Below, piece by piece: positions 12,005 through 23,499 of a stretch of 64,000 nucleotides of DNA. This stretch comes from Corbicula japonica (lineage: Eukaryota; Mollusca; Bivalvia; Venerida; Cyrenidae). The translations under genes and the position numbers were made by a program. The notes under the pieces are model-generated. The model was not told where the DNA came from, did no database searches, and worked only from the letters and a program-made list of their open reading frames with translations. The stretch is from contig JAZAYU010000169.1 in assembly GCA_038501625.1 (NCBI GenBank), positions 806,001-870,000 of the forward strand. The letters are read 5' to 3'. Within the stretch, counting starts at the first letter, position 1. Every line of letters starts with the position of its first letter.

Positions 12005-13560
12005 AACGCTGAAACTATAGAACTTTATTACAAAAAACATCAGCTCTGACAAGATATTATGTGCAACAGTCGACAGAGTCATAACATGTGATACTTGTAC
12101 TTGTTTAATGTTGTTTAATATCAATAATGTGCAGTGCCGGTAAATACATGTTCAAGTAAACGATAAAAAATCTTTTGTATTAAAGGTTTATAAGTTATTA
12201 GTGAGTTCCTTTTTTTCTCATATTTTTGACAAAATAAATCATAGTGTTTTTTTGCCGGAAAGAAAATAAAGTATTTTGTAATTGACAAGAATTGATCAAT
12301 CTTGACTAAAATGTGTAAAACGGCGTTTAACGCTTACGCGCAGTACAGGTTATCATATAGTAGCGTCGTGTTTACATCAGCTGTCGATATCCAATATGGT
12401 AGAGCTAGGTAGATTTTACCGTGTTAAATCAGTTTGAAAGTTTAACTGCCGATGTGAACGATTGCGTGAATGGATTTTCTTTATAGATGTCTCATCTGTT
12501 GCAGAAAATTACACGCTTTCTGTACATGTAAAAATTATGCAGGTAAAACCCAATTTTTTAGCCATAAATCGTGCCCAACGGATTTCGTTGGGCATTACAT
12601 ACGCAAAGAAGACAACTTTTCCACCACAGTTTTGGTCTATTTTGGTTTGTACTCGAAAGGGGGATATTGACCCAGCAAAAAAATAGCACAATATCCACCT
12701 TTTAGAGTACAATTATTTGGACTAGTAATTTTGATGAGTTAGTTGTAATCACCTTTTTCATGTTTAACCACGTGGGGAAGCACAGGTAGAATTCACGAAA
12801 CTTTTTATAACGTGCAAGCATGCTAGACGAAAATATGCACTTATGTGAAGGTATTCTTTTAATTTCTAAAAGACAGACAGACAACATTCAGAGCAGCATT
12901 CCCTTAAAACATATTTGACATCGTAATTGAAATGTCCACGAAACAACAAACAGAATGTTAATTATCAGTTTGATCACGATCTTTCAGATGAGACAATTTT
13001 AAAAGTTGCATTTTATCTGATAAAAGAACGAAATGATGAAAAACTCGTTGCTGAATAAAGTTTTAGTGCAGGAACGAACTGCTTCGGCCCCAGGTGCTTA
13101 TGCTTTGCTTAACGACGAAACAACACTCGATATTGTATGTTTGATATCGTCATAATTCATCCAACAAAAGACGACAAAAGACCTATATAAGGATAAAACA
13201 AAGATGGCACAGGAATATGTCCAACAAATATTATATTTTTCTTAGCAAAGTTTTAATATTTTCATGTGTAACCCCTTTGGTATGTTTTCCACCAGGAACA
13301 AACATTCGAAGCATCATATATGTTTGCTCCATTTGCTTTTAAATCAATTATCCATTTCAATGGATACCATGTACAGGTATACTCCTTGGTATTAATTTAA
13401 TGCAATTTTATGTTTACTTGGCTCTGAAAAGAAACATTTGTATAAAGACTATAATAGTCTACTAGCAAACATTCAAAATACTCAATTTTAAAGAAGACGT
13501 TTCGTCAAACATCAAAAACAGAAAGATGTTAACAGTTGTCTGTTGACTTTCGTTTCTGCA
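12005..13560. other. Downstream of RecQ; no gene seen
   Basis: Two AATAAA signals (12234-12275) could serve the helicase transcript. The rest has only short open frames without domain character, for example two overlapping ones at 12460-12690. Confidence 0.5.
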
Positions 13561-13564
13561 TGTA

Positions 13565-14605
13565 CATTGACGAAAAGATGACATAAGAGAAAATCCAGAT
13601 CTGTCCAGATCTCTGGACCCATTAACTGCTAGTGAGGTTGTAATAATTGACGAAAAGATGACATAAGAGAAGATCCAGATCCGTCCAGATCTCTGGAGCC
13701 ATTTGCTGCTAGTGAGGTTGTAATAATTGACGAAAAGATGACATAAGAGAAGATCCAGATCTGTCCAGATCTCTGGAGCCATTTGCTGCTAGTGAGGTTG
13801 TAATAATTGACGAAAAGATGACATAAGAGAAGATCCAGATCTGTCCAGATCTCTGGAGCCATTTGCTGCTAGTGAGGTTGTAATAATTGACGAAAAGATG
13901 ACATAGGAAATATATCCAGATCTGTCCAGATCTCTGGAGCCATTTGCTGCTAGCGAGGTTGTAATAATTGACGAAAAGATGACATAAGAGAAGATCCAGA
14001 ACTGTCCAGATCTCTGGAGCCATTTGCTGCAAGCGAGGTTGTAATAATTGACGAAAACATGACATAAGACAGGATCCAGATATGTCCAGATCTCTGGAGC
14101 CATTTGCTGCTAGCGAGGTTGTAATAATTGACGAAAAGATGACATAAGAGAGGATCCAGATATGTCCAGATCTCTGGAGCCATTTGCTGCTAGCGAGGTT
14201 GTAATAATTGACGAAAAGATGACATAAGAGAGGATCCAGATATGTCCAGATCTCTGGAGCCATTTGCTGCTAGCGAGGTTGTAATAATTGACGAAAAGAT
14301 GACATAAGAGAGGATCCAGATATGTCCAGATCTCTGGAGCCATTTGCTGCTAGCGAGGTTGTAATAATTGACGAAAAGATGACATAAGAGAGGATCCAGA
14401 TATGTCCAGATCTCTGGAGCCATTTGCTGCTAGCGAGGTTGTAATAATTGACGAAAAGATGACATAAGAGAGGATCCAGATATGTCCAGATCTCTGGAGC
14501 CATTTGCTGCTAGCGAGGTTGTAATAATTGACGAAAAGATGACATAAGAGAGGATCCAGATATGCCCAGATCTCTGGAGCCATTTGCTGCTAGTGACGTT
14601 GTAAT
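13565..14605. repeat. 80-bp minisatellite, 13 units
   Basis: GACGAAAAGATGACATAA recurs every 80 bp from 13569 to 14528. The units between about 14104 and 14583 are virtually identical, while those at both edges carry substitutions, the usual pattern of central homogenisation. A unit not divisible by three makes all three frames run together, which explains the overlapping minus-strand open frames of 77 codons. The 14.6-kb edge overlaps the last exon of the mucin-like gene. Confidence 0.95.
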
Positions 14606-14639
14606 TATTCCAGTTACAGTTTTCTCTCCAAATGCTGTT

Positions 14640-14800
14640 GTTGAACCTAAAAATAGATGAAAAAGATGAACATGGAACTTTGAAAGCCACCGAAAACGAT
14701 AGGAAATGCATATTACTGCTTACGCCGCCTAGCCACATTTTGAGTGCAACTCAACATTTACTCCAATAAACCGTTTACTATTGATCCTTCCCTAAAGATA
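14640..14800 (+). repeat. Fragment of foldback family B (see 38070-38645)
   Basis: The run GGAACTTTGAAAGCC...GCCGCCTAGCCAC...TGAGTGCAACTC matches one arm of the element at 38.1-38.6 kb and the copy at 22.9-23.2 kb, with substitutions. Confidence 0.55.
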
Positions 14801-15089
14801 AACATTAACATTTTCATTGATATGTATAATTGTATTTTCTATTTATTTGTTTTTCGTATAAGAATCATTTTCATAAAATATCAGCGAATCTAGCATTTCT
14901 AAAACAACACTTATATATCGTATAAAGCACACAATATTTCAGTTTTGTAAAGAGTGTTTCGGATAATCTCCCTTTAGTAGACCCTTTATTACTCATCGGG
15001 TTTATAGTCTGGTTCAAAACTACAACTTGCATTACTGATCAAAACATTGTGAACATGACTCGGTTCATTTGAATTCACTTACATTATCT

Positions 15090-15475
15090 GTCATTGTGGT
15101 TTCTGGTTTGAACCCAGGGACTATGGTCTCGGTAAGGTCACTGATTAACCGCAATTTTGCTTTACTGCATTAGCGTCTCATTTTGTGTTTGTGTGCTTTT
15201 CCATGCAACATTTTCTAGTGGATACGTGTATGAGTATTTGAGTTATTTCATCCAGGCAACGTCTACGTGTTTGTTCATATGAGAACCTGTTGCGGCAAGT
15301 GTGATGTTGGTGCACACTAGAACCTGGATTAAACCCGCAATGGCAAACTATTTTTCACCGACCTTTCCAAAAAAGTGAAATATGCATATTTGGATTGGCC
15401 ACATCTAGCAGACACAGCCTCTCTACGCAGCCAAAAAGTAATGAGGAAAAGAGAGCATAGAGAGCATGGTATTAT
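15090..15475. repeat. Two head-to-head fragments of the Naiad 3'-end repeat
   Basis: 15090-15360 reads in the sense direction (GGTCTCGGTAAGGTCA to AACCTGGATTAAACCC). 15367-15475 reads antisense from the element's end (AAAAAGTGAAATATGCATAT onward). Both match the 41265-41790 region. Confidence 0.65.
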
Positions 15476-15499
15476 AATGCCATAATACCGTATAAGTAG

Positions 15500-16400
15500 T
15501 TATTTCTTCGGTGACTTTATTTCAGCTATTTCTGCGGTGAAATAAATAGCCGCAAATTTAAAATCCGCAGAATATTTATCCCTTAGTGATCTTTATATCT
15601 GTCACAGTGTGTGTTGTACATTTTGTAATCCTTTATTACATGATATTTAAATAAAGATATTTTTATTTTATTGAGTTTTACTGTTGCATTTACATATATT
15701 CTTACCTGTACACATACTTATTGTTTGCAGCTTAGTCAAACGTTCCATTGTTTATGGAAACATTATGATGCTGAAGAAATTACACAGTGTTTACTACGAT
15801 GGTATGTTTCGTTGTTTGTATGGTAAGGTTATGTAAAGATTTTTAAAAATTTACAAGTGATTGGTAACTCAAACGTAATAAATGCATTAGGTTTTACCTT
15901 ATTTTAATTAGTTTGTATGGCAATGACAACGATCTTAATATGTCCACTTTGTACCGAGACCGCAGAATTTTAGTCCAATTATGAAAGAACTTGACGCAGC
16001 AGAAATAATGTATGCAGAAAAAAACACCCATGAATTTTAACAAAATCGCAAAATTTGGAGCCCGCAGAAATATCCACTTATACGATAATCATTTTCAAAT
16101 TGCGCGCTACAAACAATAAACGAAAGAACCCGAGGGGTTCTCACCTCGGAACGGCCAGTCGCAAAACAATTTGCCACTAAGGCGGTAACTCCAATCATGG
16201 CTTTCTTTATCGTTAATTTTTTGTGGTGTCTAATTTCAAATTGGTTCTCTAATAAACTCAAACACTCTTTTCCTCCTTTTATGGCCGCGTGAAGAGGCTG
16301 TTTTTTCTGGTTGTGAACATTTCGTATTTGCATTAATTATTTAAGCCTATATGAATTCATTAGTAATACCTTTATTACTAATTTAACCAATGCAAAAGAG
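15500..16400. other. Probable intron of mucin-like gene
   Basis: AT-rich, with no exon recognised. A short minus open frame (16037-16333) contains further degraded Naiad-end-like text (GGCGGTAACTCC...GGCCGCGTGAAGAGGCTG) and is not a gene. Confidence 0.4.
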
Positions 16401-17099
16401 AATACTAACCTCCTGTCGATAGCATCAGTTCAGTTTTTGGTATTGTTGTGCGATCTCTGATAAATGTTGCTGTCACTGGAGAAGATTTATATGTAGGTAA
16501 TATGAGCGGTTAATCTTGTTTCCGTTACTGTTACCGTTTCTGTAGTTTTTGTTGTAGTTGTCGTCTGCGATGTTGTTGTCGTTGGAGTTGTGGTCGTCGT
16601 AGATGTAGTTGTTGTCGTTGGTGTTGTTGTCGTCGGCGATGTTGTTATCGTTGGTGATGTCGTTGTCTTGAGCGATGTCGTGAACGTTGGTGTTGTCGTC
16701 GTTGTCGGCGATGTGCTTGTCGTTGAAGTTGTTGTTGTTGTCGGTGAAGTTGTAGTCGTCGATGTTGCTGTTGTTGTTTCCGTAGTTGTTCTGCTTGTAG
16801 AAGTAGTAGTTGTAACACAAGTGCACCCGAACTGTATATAGAACTCGGCGCATTTTAAAGGGGCAGCGCTGCTGTCAGTAGGGCAGATAAGACCCCGTAC
16901 ATTTTCACAAGCTGCTGTGTATTGCCCAAATGTGTCGTTCTGGAAGCTCAAACTTCCTATTTTATCATCCGACTATCGTGTTGCTAGAACAATCCCGTTT
17001 GAACAATTGCCGGCCAGCACATTCGGTGTCCGGCTCGAACTTCAGAAATAAACAAAATATATATTGTACTAGTCATTGCAATGTTTAACTTTTTTCTAA

Positions 17100-17560
17100 G
17101 AATATTCATATATGATAAAAGAGTGAAATATGCACATCGCCGCACTCACACAGCACAGCCTCTCCACGCAGCGAAAAAAGAAGAGAGGAAGAGAGAGAGC
17201 ATGTTTGCTATAAGTATGTCAGTTCATTTCTATAAGTATGTCAATGCAAAAAAGATGCAAACCATTTTGTCAACACGTACTTAAAATAAAGCATGTATAT
17301 CGGGAATAACTATGCTCAGAATGTACAGTCTCCTTCACATAGCCTAACGGAAAAAAAGGAAAAGAATGCATGGGTTTAAAACTGATAATCTCCATGTAAA
17401 ACACCACACATAAACTCAAACATACATCCCGAAAGGTAGCCGGTTTTGTACCTTCAGTGCCAAAACAAAATTGCCCCTTGGAGTTTAAGTAAGGTTTTAT
17501 GGTGCTTTAAAGTCACACTTCCCTCAAAGAAAAACACACGAACAAACAAGTACAAGTTGC
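17100..17560 (-). repeat. Naiad 3'-end repeat, partial
   Basis: It starts GTGAAATATGCACATCGCC and continues CACAGCCTCTCCACGCAGCG, then a diverged inner part up to AACAAGTACAAGTTG. Orientation is that of a minus-strand Naiad copy. Confidence 0.65.
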
Positions 17561-17574
17561 CTTGATGAATGAGC

Positions 17575-18032
17575 TTTAACCTTACCATCTACTCGACAAT
17601 CAACCTTACCATCTACTCGACAATCAACCTTACCATCTACTCGACAATCAACCTTACCATCTACTCGACAATCAACCTTACCATCTACTCGACAATCAAT
17701 CTTACCATCTACTCGACAATCAACCTTACCATCTACTCGACAATCAACCTTCCCATCTACTCGACAATCAACCTTACCATCTACTCGACAATCAACCTTA
17801 CCATCTACTCGACAATCAACCTTACCATCTACTCGACAATCAACCTTACCATCTACTCGACAATCAACCTTACCATCTACTCGACAATCAACCTTACCAT
17901 CTACTCGACAATCGACCTTACCATCTACTCGACAATCAACCTCACCATCTACTCGACAATCAACCTTATCATCTACTCGACAATCAACCTTACCATCTAC
18001 TCGACAATCAACCTTACCATCTACTCGACAAT
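17575..18032. repeat. 24-bp tandem repeat, about 19 units
   Basis: The unit CTTACCATCTACTCGACAATCAAC repeats with very few changes (single variants near 17700, 17752, 17914, 17943 and 17969). Because 24 is a multiple of three the plus frame is open (NLTIYSTI repeated), but there is no supporting gene structure. Confidence 0.95.
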
Positions 18033-18054
18033 GCTGTGTCCAATTTCATAAAGC

Positions 18055-18150
18055 TAAATCTGGAGACCAATTTCAAATCTCAAGCATCTGTCGTGATTGG
18101 CTGAAATGGCGACTGGTCAGATGCTTGAGATTTGAGATTGATCTCCAATC
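18055..18150. repeat. Long hairpin
   Basis: Arms GAGACCAATTTCAAATCTCA...GCATCTG (from about 18062) and their inverse CAGATGC...GATCTCC (to about 18147) enclose a loop of about 28 bp (TCGTGATTGGCTGAAATGGC and on). It borders the 24-bp array directly. Confidence 0.7.
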
Positions 18151-18594
18151 TAAGTTATATGCACTTGTGCCCTGCATGCAAATGCACATAGAGGTAAAAA
18201 TTGCATCGTCAAAAAAGCGACAATCTCACTTAAGTCAGATCTTACAAAATGTTAGATCTGATGACGGCCTGCAAACACCGTACAGAAGCTGAACCGGTTT
18301 TCCCCGATTACTATTTTTAGAAATTGTCAACACAGGAAGCTTGGTTTATTACGCTCGCAAAATGATCTGAAGATGTAATTACATTAGAAATAAATGCAAT
18401 ACTACATAAACACATATATCTTCAGTAAAATATGGCTGTCAACACTTTTCATGGTTTAAAATACTGTTTACTTTCACTTTTGCGATTGTGTAGGCGACAA
18501 TCTGATTGGTTCAAAGGGTTAGTGATTAAAGCACGTTTTAGTTACTCGTCGTCAGATCCTGATAGCGTAGCGGTTTTCAGGAGATGATTTTAAT

Positions 18595-19430
18595 CAGATT
18601 GAACAAGAAATATCTTTAAAAAAGATAAACGGCGTTGATGGAAAAGATTTTTATATATAAGAAAGAAAGAAATAAAGAGCGTGCAAATTTTTTGTATGGT
18701 GATAATACGTCGATTAAAGAAGAATGTCTAACATTAACTGTGCATTTATTCAGTTTCAATAAAATACCTCTTGTAGAGTTAGTACTAATGATGAATAAAT
18801 GTCATTAAAATACAATAAATGAAAATAATAACAACTTGTTACAAGAGCGAAATTTACCAACTTTTACGTAAATTAACTTTAAAAAAGTGTCCCTCCCGAG
18901 TATTGAACGCGGGTCCTCCGCTTGAGAGGTGAGTGTGATAACCACTACACCAAGGCGATTTGAATATCTGGCATAAAATTAACAATCAGTATCAAAGGAA
19001 CTAGAAAGGAGCCAGTAAAAACCAGAACTATCTTCACTTCTCTGTCGTTTTACACTGTGTATTGTACTCGAGTGTTTACCTGACACCCATGAGTATTCCA
19101 TATAAAATCGTATTTAATCCATCAATTGACTTAACTGGTTACTTATACCGTAAATATCTTTTTCTCCGATACAATTATCGCTTTTAAAAACGAAAATGAT
19201 TATCGCTTTTAAAAACGAAAATGCCCGAACATAATAGTGCCAGGTAAATACTAACACACAATATAAAAATCGTTACGGTAATCATTAACGAGACCCACTA
19301 ATAACCAATCAAAATAATCTGTTTGATTTTCCCGCTGCATAATAAGTTTTATTTACAATCTTTCATTTGTCAAAAACTAGGTCAAAAGTGAGCTTAGACA
19401 GCTAACGCCGAAAAATCGAAATATGCATAT
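18595..19430 (-). mobile_element. tRNA-derived composite SINE, copy 1
   Basis: On the minus strand a tRNA-like head is visible at about 18958-18890: A box TGGTGTAGTGG, a CCTCTCAAGCGGAGG arm and a weak B box GCGTTCAATACTC. The whole 830-bp block, from AAGAAATATCTTTAAAAAAG to AGCTTAGACAGCTAACGCCG, is repeated inverted at 23500-24235 plus 25400-25510. Single direct duplications inside (ATCGCTTTTAAAAACGAAAA at 19169 and 19202) mark later changes. Confidence 0.65.
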
Positions 19431-19826
19431 CAGATTAGGACTTGCAACACGCAAGCAACACAGTCGCTCCATCAAGCAAAACAAAACAGTCACTCGGTGG
19501 ATTCAAATGAAAGAACAATGAAACATTTAACCATGATTGATAACAAATCATCTGCTGTTGCTCGGAACATTCAATGTAAAGGTTCTCTTTTTGACAAACA
19601 ACTCATTTAACCTAACCGAAATCTATTTTAAAAACAGTCCTCTAAATTATCTTAAAAAGTAAAATGACATTCCTGAGACAGTGGCCATGAAAGGCGAAAA
19701 AGGAAAATGCTGATGACTCTTTTTGACTGTGCCCACCTATTAGCAGCAACTAAAATGTGTAATGCTGCTAAACAATCGAGCCCCGGGTTAAGCCCAACTC
19801 AGTTTTTACACAACCAAATAATAACA

Positions 19827-20818
19827 TATACCCAACAAAAAAAGTTCTGCACACAAGTGTTATTTTGCGTAAATTTTATAATATAGCAAATAACTGGTAT
19901 AAATTCTTACATGTATATCAAGATGAATTGTTTGCGGAGTTAAAGACAAAAACGAAATTAAAATTGGTCGGTAAATGTATGATAGGGGTCAACAGTCAAA
20001 AGTTGCAAAATTTGCCGTATCAAGGTAGGTGGTGTGAAATTTATGAAATCACTCAACATTTCACCAGTGTCTGTTTTAAGCAATAATGAGCATGCACTGT
20101 GATGCTAGTAACAGTTGGTAATCAAAATTTGATACCAAGCCATTTCCAGAATTACGCTCAAACTTAAGTTTTTATTTATTAAAGTATCACATTGTCTCAC
20201 CCATTGACTTAAAGGTATGACAAAACAGTTTAGTAATGATTCGAACAGTTTCCATTCTGTATTAATGAATCAAAGCATCCAGTTTATAAAGTGTATAAAA
20301 GAAACCATCCAATGCAATCAACACCTAATCTTATTTGAGAAAAAACCCATCTGCATTGTTTTTTAAATTAATTTATTTCTCATGGTCAACAAGGAAAGTT
20401 TTCGTTAATTTGACCGTCATAGCAAATGCAGGCCACATATACGTCTTTCTAAACAAGACAGAACACATGAAGTTGGTCAAGCTAGTTGATCTATCTTGTT
20501 CACAAATAGAACCTAATTCCACAATTGAAATTTCGTCGGCTGTTAAATTCGCGAAGCTGCTCGAAAGAATGCCAGATTCATCGTGGTGAATTTACTCAGT
20601 ATAAGTCTAGCGATTTGTGCAACTTTTGTATTGTAACCCGCAGTGGCATTAACAATGAATTGCGTATGAAGTATTGATCAGATTTTATTTCTGACTTTTT
20701 TACATTGTATACATTGAATTGCTGTTTAATTTTGTATATATCATTTTGTTGTGTATGGTGAAATTAAAAAGATATTTTATAAAATGTCCAAGTGTGCAGA
20801 ACTTTTTTGCCGAGTATA
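19827..20818. mobile_element. TIR element (Tc1/mariner-like ends), non-autonomous
   Basis: The left end TACCCAACAAAAAAAGTTCT/GCACAC and the right end GTGTGCAGAACTTTTTTGCCG/AGTATA are inverted repeats of about 27 bp next to TA-rich flanks, consistent with a TA target site. The interior (about 930 bp) has two open frames, 19865-20086 and 20335-20589, neither with a DDE transposase look. It is probably a deletion derivative or an element mobilised in trans. Confidence 0.7.
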
Positions 20819-20819
20819 T

Positions 20820-21350
20820 ATAAAACGATGGTGAACGTCAATAAAGACTTTGGAGTCATTGTGAAGACCTCGCTTATTTGCGGTTACAGGTATGTGTATG
20901 CACTTGTATTAAACCATTAACGGAGGTCCTCTATAACAACCCTACGAAACACATGGACAGGAAGTTAGCAGTACAAGAGTAGCATCAGATGTGCTGTTAC
21001 AATTGTATTTGCCAACAACTGCTATTACTGCTTCCACTACCAGTAGTATAAATGCTGTTACGGCAATTAGAAATACCGCCTTTATGCCACCGCTAGATCA
21101 AGTATCGATACAAGCCTAACAGGAACCGTCATATCCAGCAGACACAGCCACCCCACACTGCCAAACAATAGAGGGTAGAAGGGAGCATGTTAATACAATA
21201 TTCAGTTTCAAAATAGAAACCAAAATAAATTCACGAAAGTAAGAACCCGAGGTCAATGGGAAAACACTTTACCACTGGGGGTTTAAACAAGGTTCGAGGC
21301 GGACCAACCCCACACTTGTCCAAACAGGTTCTCGTATCAATATTCAATTA
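20820..21350. repeat. Spacer with Naiad 3'-end fragment (21125-21345)
   Basis: 21125-21345 contains diverged CAGACACAGCCACCCCACAC, GAAAGTAAGAACCCGAGG and CCACTGGGGGTTTAAACAAG, matching the Naiad end in minus orientation. The first 300 bp show nothing recognisable. Confidence 0.5.
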
Positions 21351-21957
21351 CATTTTTCATCCTATTAATGATAGACGATGGCTTTGATCATAAGTTTTGA
21401 AGTATGGTTTTCGATAAAGTAATGGTGTGCGGTTTGCAATATCGATAATGGATCTTTTTTGAAAATCGATATTATAATAAGAAACAACATACCCGGTAAT
21501 TTGGCTGGATGAGGTACAATTATACCAAATTGTTTCCTAGCAAATTTCTCCAGATGTAATTTTCACTGTGAAATAAATCATTAGGTAGACAAAATGTGGG
21601 TATGGTATTTCTGTGATGAATATGTTAACTTAAGCCAACTAAACATTGTTCATCATCAGAAAGATCATTTTAATCAGAATGTTAGAATCGTTTATTATAA
21701 GAATGATGTATTAAACTTCAATGTATTTTGTTAATGTTTTCATAATTTTTTGGTATAATTAAATATACCATAAATGAACATAAGATATAGCAATATTTAT
21801 AAAACAACTATAGAAACGTGATAAGATGTCCATTCATTTAACTTTAATTTCAACTAATATTAGTTCAACGATGTCACAATCATGATATATTTATCAGCGT
21901 CATAAACGTCATCGTCATTAATATCTACACCATCGTCACCATCTTGTTCTTATTGTT

Positions 21958-21961
21958 CATT

Positions 21962-22000
<39 letters not shown>

Positions 22001-22066
22001 GTCATCATTGTCGTCATCGTCGTCATCGTCGTCAGTCGTCGTCGTCGTCGTCGTCATAATCATATT
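21958..22066. repeat. (ATC)n/(GTC)n microsatellite
   Basis: A run of ATC triplets passes into mixed and then pure GTC triplets (GTCGTCGTCGTCGTCGTC). It is non-coding in context. Confidence 0.95.
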
Positions 22067-22511
22067 CATCAATATTTAAAAACTTTGATAAAGAGATAAT
22101 ATTAATTGTTTATAGAGATAAAACTTATTGATAACACGTTTCCATTTCAACAGGAAAGAGGGTATTACCTATGAGAACGAAAACGAAGTTCAATAATGAC
22201 CAATGCATTCTTTTCTTTATATTAAATTCATAAATCTATCCTATATATTGGGTACCAAAAACATAGTTAAACTAAATCTGAGTGTAAGAAATACACTCTT
22301 TTATAGTACTCATTAAGTACACAATCTCAGGTTCATGTTGCCAGGAAATCAGAATCTTTTTATAGCCGGGTGCCAGTTATTATACATTTATGAACAAAAT
22401 AATGTCGTTATGATTGATATGTGGGTCACGAGTCATATCTCTTATTTTGATCAAATTAATGCGTACTGAAATCATTTAGCTGGGAAAAAAGACAGTGCTT
22501 AGCGTGCTGTT

Positions 22512-22790
22512 CTACACAGCGTGCTCCAATCTAATACAGTTTAGGTAGGGACCGTTGTTCAAATTATCGTTAACACGTCTTAAGAATAGCTTTGAAACAT
22601 TGTAATCAAACTGCTGCCATAATAGCAGTTCAAATCTTAACAACATATTGCAAGGTATTATCATAGAAACAGGTAAGTCAGTGTTTAAAAGAAAGTAATC
22701 CTTCTTTTGAAAGTCGTTACCACCGTTGATTTGTCCTATTAATATGATTGTTAACAAAGCAGGCAAAATTTTATAAACATAAGCATACAA
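22512..22790 (-). CDS. Unassigned open frame with hydrophobic N-terminal segment
   Basis: There are 92 open codons, the first being TTG, so the frame may continue from an upstream exon. It begins with a hydrophobic stretch (ILPALLTIILIGQING) followed by a possible donor, G|GTAACG. The downstream part (PVSMIIPCNMLLRFELLLWQ, then YNVSKLFLRRVNDNLNN) looks protein-like, but I do not recognise it. It could be a signal-peptide exon, a retained remnant or chance. Confidence 0.25.
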   Translation of the reverse strand: MYAYVYKILPALLTIILIGQINGGNDFQKKDYFLLNTDLPVSMIIPCNMLLRFELLLWQQFDYNVSKLFLRRVNDNLNNGPYLNCIRLEHAV

Positions 22791-22914
22791 ATACCATGAT
22801 GCATAATGAACTTATAAGTCGTCTTACTGCTCCTTCGGCCCATTAGGCGTCCCGTGATGTTTGTAACCTAAGTTAGACTCGTATTAGTTTCGTTGTTTAT
22901 GGATATTCGGTATT

Positions 22915-23200
22915 ATTGAATCAGATGAAAGAGGACTTAAAAGCCAATGAACACGACACATATGAAAATTTTTAGGCTCGGGTTGATTGAGACTGTTTAT
23001 GGGCTTTTAATGGAAATGCATATTACTGCCCACGGCGCCTAGACTCGGGATGAGCGCAACTTATAAATGACAATTTTGATCCCTCCCAAATAATGGTATG
23101 CTTATGGCTGTGGTCATTGAATCTTTAATGCGTAATTTTCAGATTAATAAAATTCTATGTCCAGCGGCGTATGATCGATAGATAAAACAATGGGTTTGAT
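22915..23200 (+). repeat. Foldback family B, single arm
   Basis: AGATGAAAGAGGACTTAAAA, ATGGAAATGCATATTACTGC, GATGAGCGCAACTTATAAAT and the tail TTTTCAGATTAATAAAATTC match the right arm of the element at 38.4-38.65 kb. Confidence 0.65.
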
Positions 23201-23370
23201 TTTAACGAGAAAAAACAATGGGCGGAACAAACATGATAGAGTTTTGACAGGGGATCTAATAATGTAAATCCTGCATGTCACATAGAACGCCAAAGACAAA
23301 ATTCAAAACGAAGAAAGTATATCCTTGGGTGATTCAACTATATCCAGATCCATATTGGCGGGGAATGTGT
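23160..23370 (+). repeat. Dispersed repeat C
   Basis: AACAATGGGCGGAAC, GACAGGGGATCTAATAATGT, ATCCTGCATGTCACATAG and AGTATATCCTTGGGTGATTC recur at 53037-53150, 54485-54740 and 55265-55385. Confidence 0.6.
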
Positions 23371-23499
23371 GCCAGGTGTATCATAATGTCATTTAGAAAA
23401 ACAGCTTATATACGTGTACGTTTGTCTATAAACCGACATATTCACATTCTTGTCTAACCTCCGAAGAATTTTATTTTCCTACAGTTTATGTTTTAATCC

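Larger units (their letters stand above)
14510..17039 (-). pseudogene. Mucin-like WxxW-domain gene, Thr-rich, frameshifted
   Basis: The minus exon 17039-16487 begins EPDTECAGRQLFKRDCSSN. It loses frame near 16970 (about one base) and resumes SFQNDTFGQYTAACEN, then RGLICPTDSS and KCAEFYIQFGCTC, the second half of a mucin-type WxxW domain. About 95 Thr-dominated residues follow, a mucin-like, probably O-glycosylated stalk. Two further possible exons follow: 16475-16410 (PVTATFIRDRTTIPKTELML, phases 2+63+1) and 14646-14510 (STTAFGEKTVTGIITTS), the latter running into the 80-bp minisatellite and stopping there. The last two join in phase; the Thr exon has no donor of the right phase. The protein resembles the gene at 32.6-34.8 kb. 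No signal-peptide exon was found upstream. It is a pseudogene or carries sequence errors. Confidence 0.55.

Noticed and set aside
13462..14738. Overlapping minus-strand open frames of 77-184 codons
   Set aside because: They are the three frames of an 80-bp minisatellite. Only the 14646-14510 exon was kept, as tentative.
17569..18051. 160-codon NLTIYSTI repeat protein; also considered a CRISPR-like array
   Set aside because: A simple 24-bp tandem repeat with no spacers, no start context and no flanking exons; the genome is eukaryotic.
19865..20086. Transposase of the TIR element
   Set aside because: 73 codons without DDE, helix-turn-helix or other transposase features.
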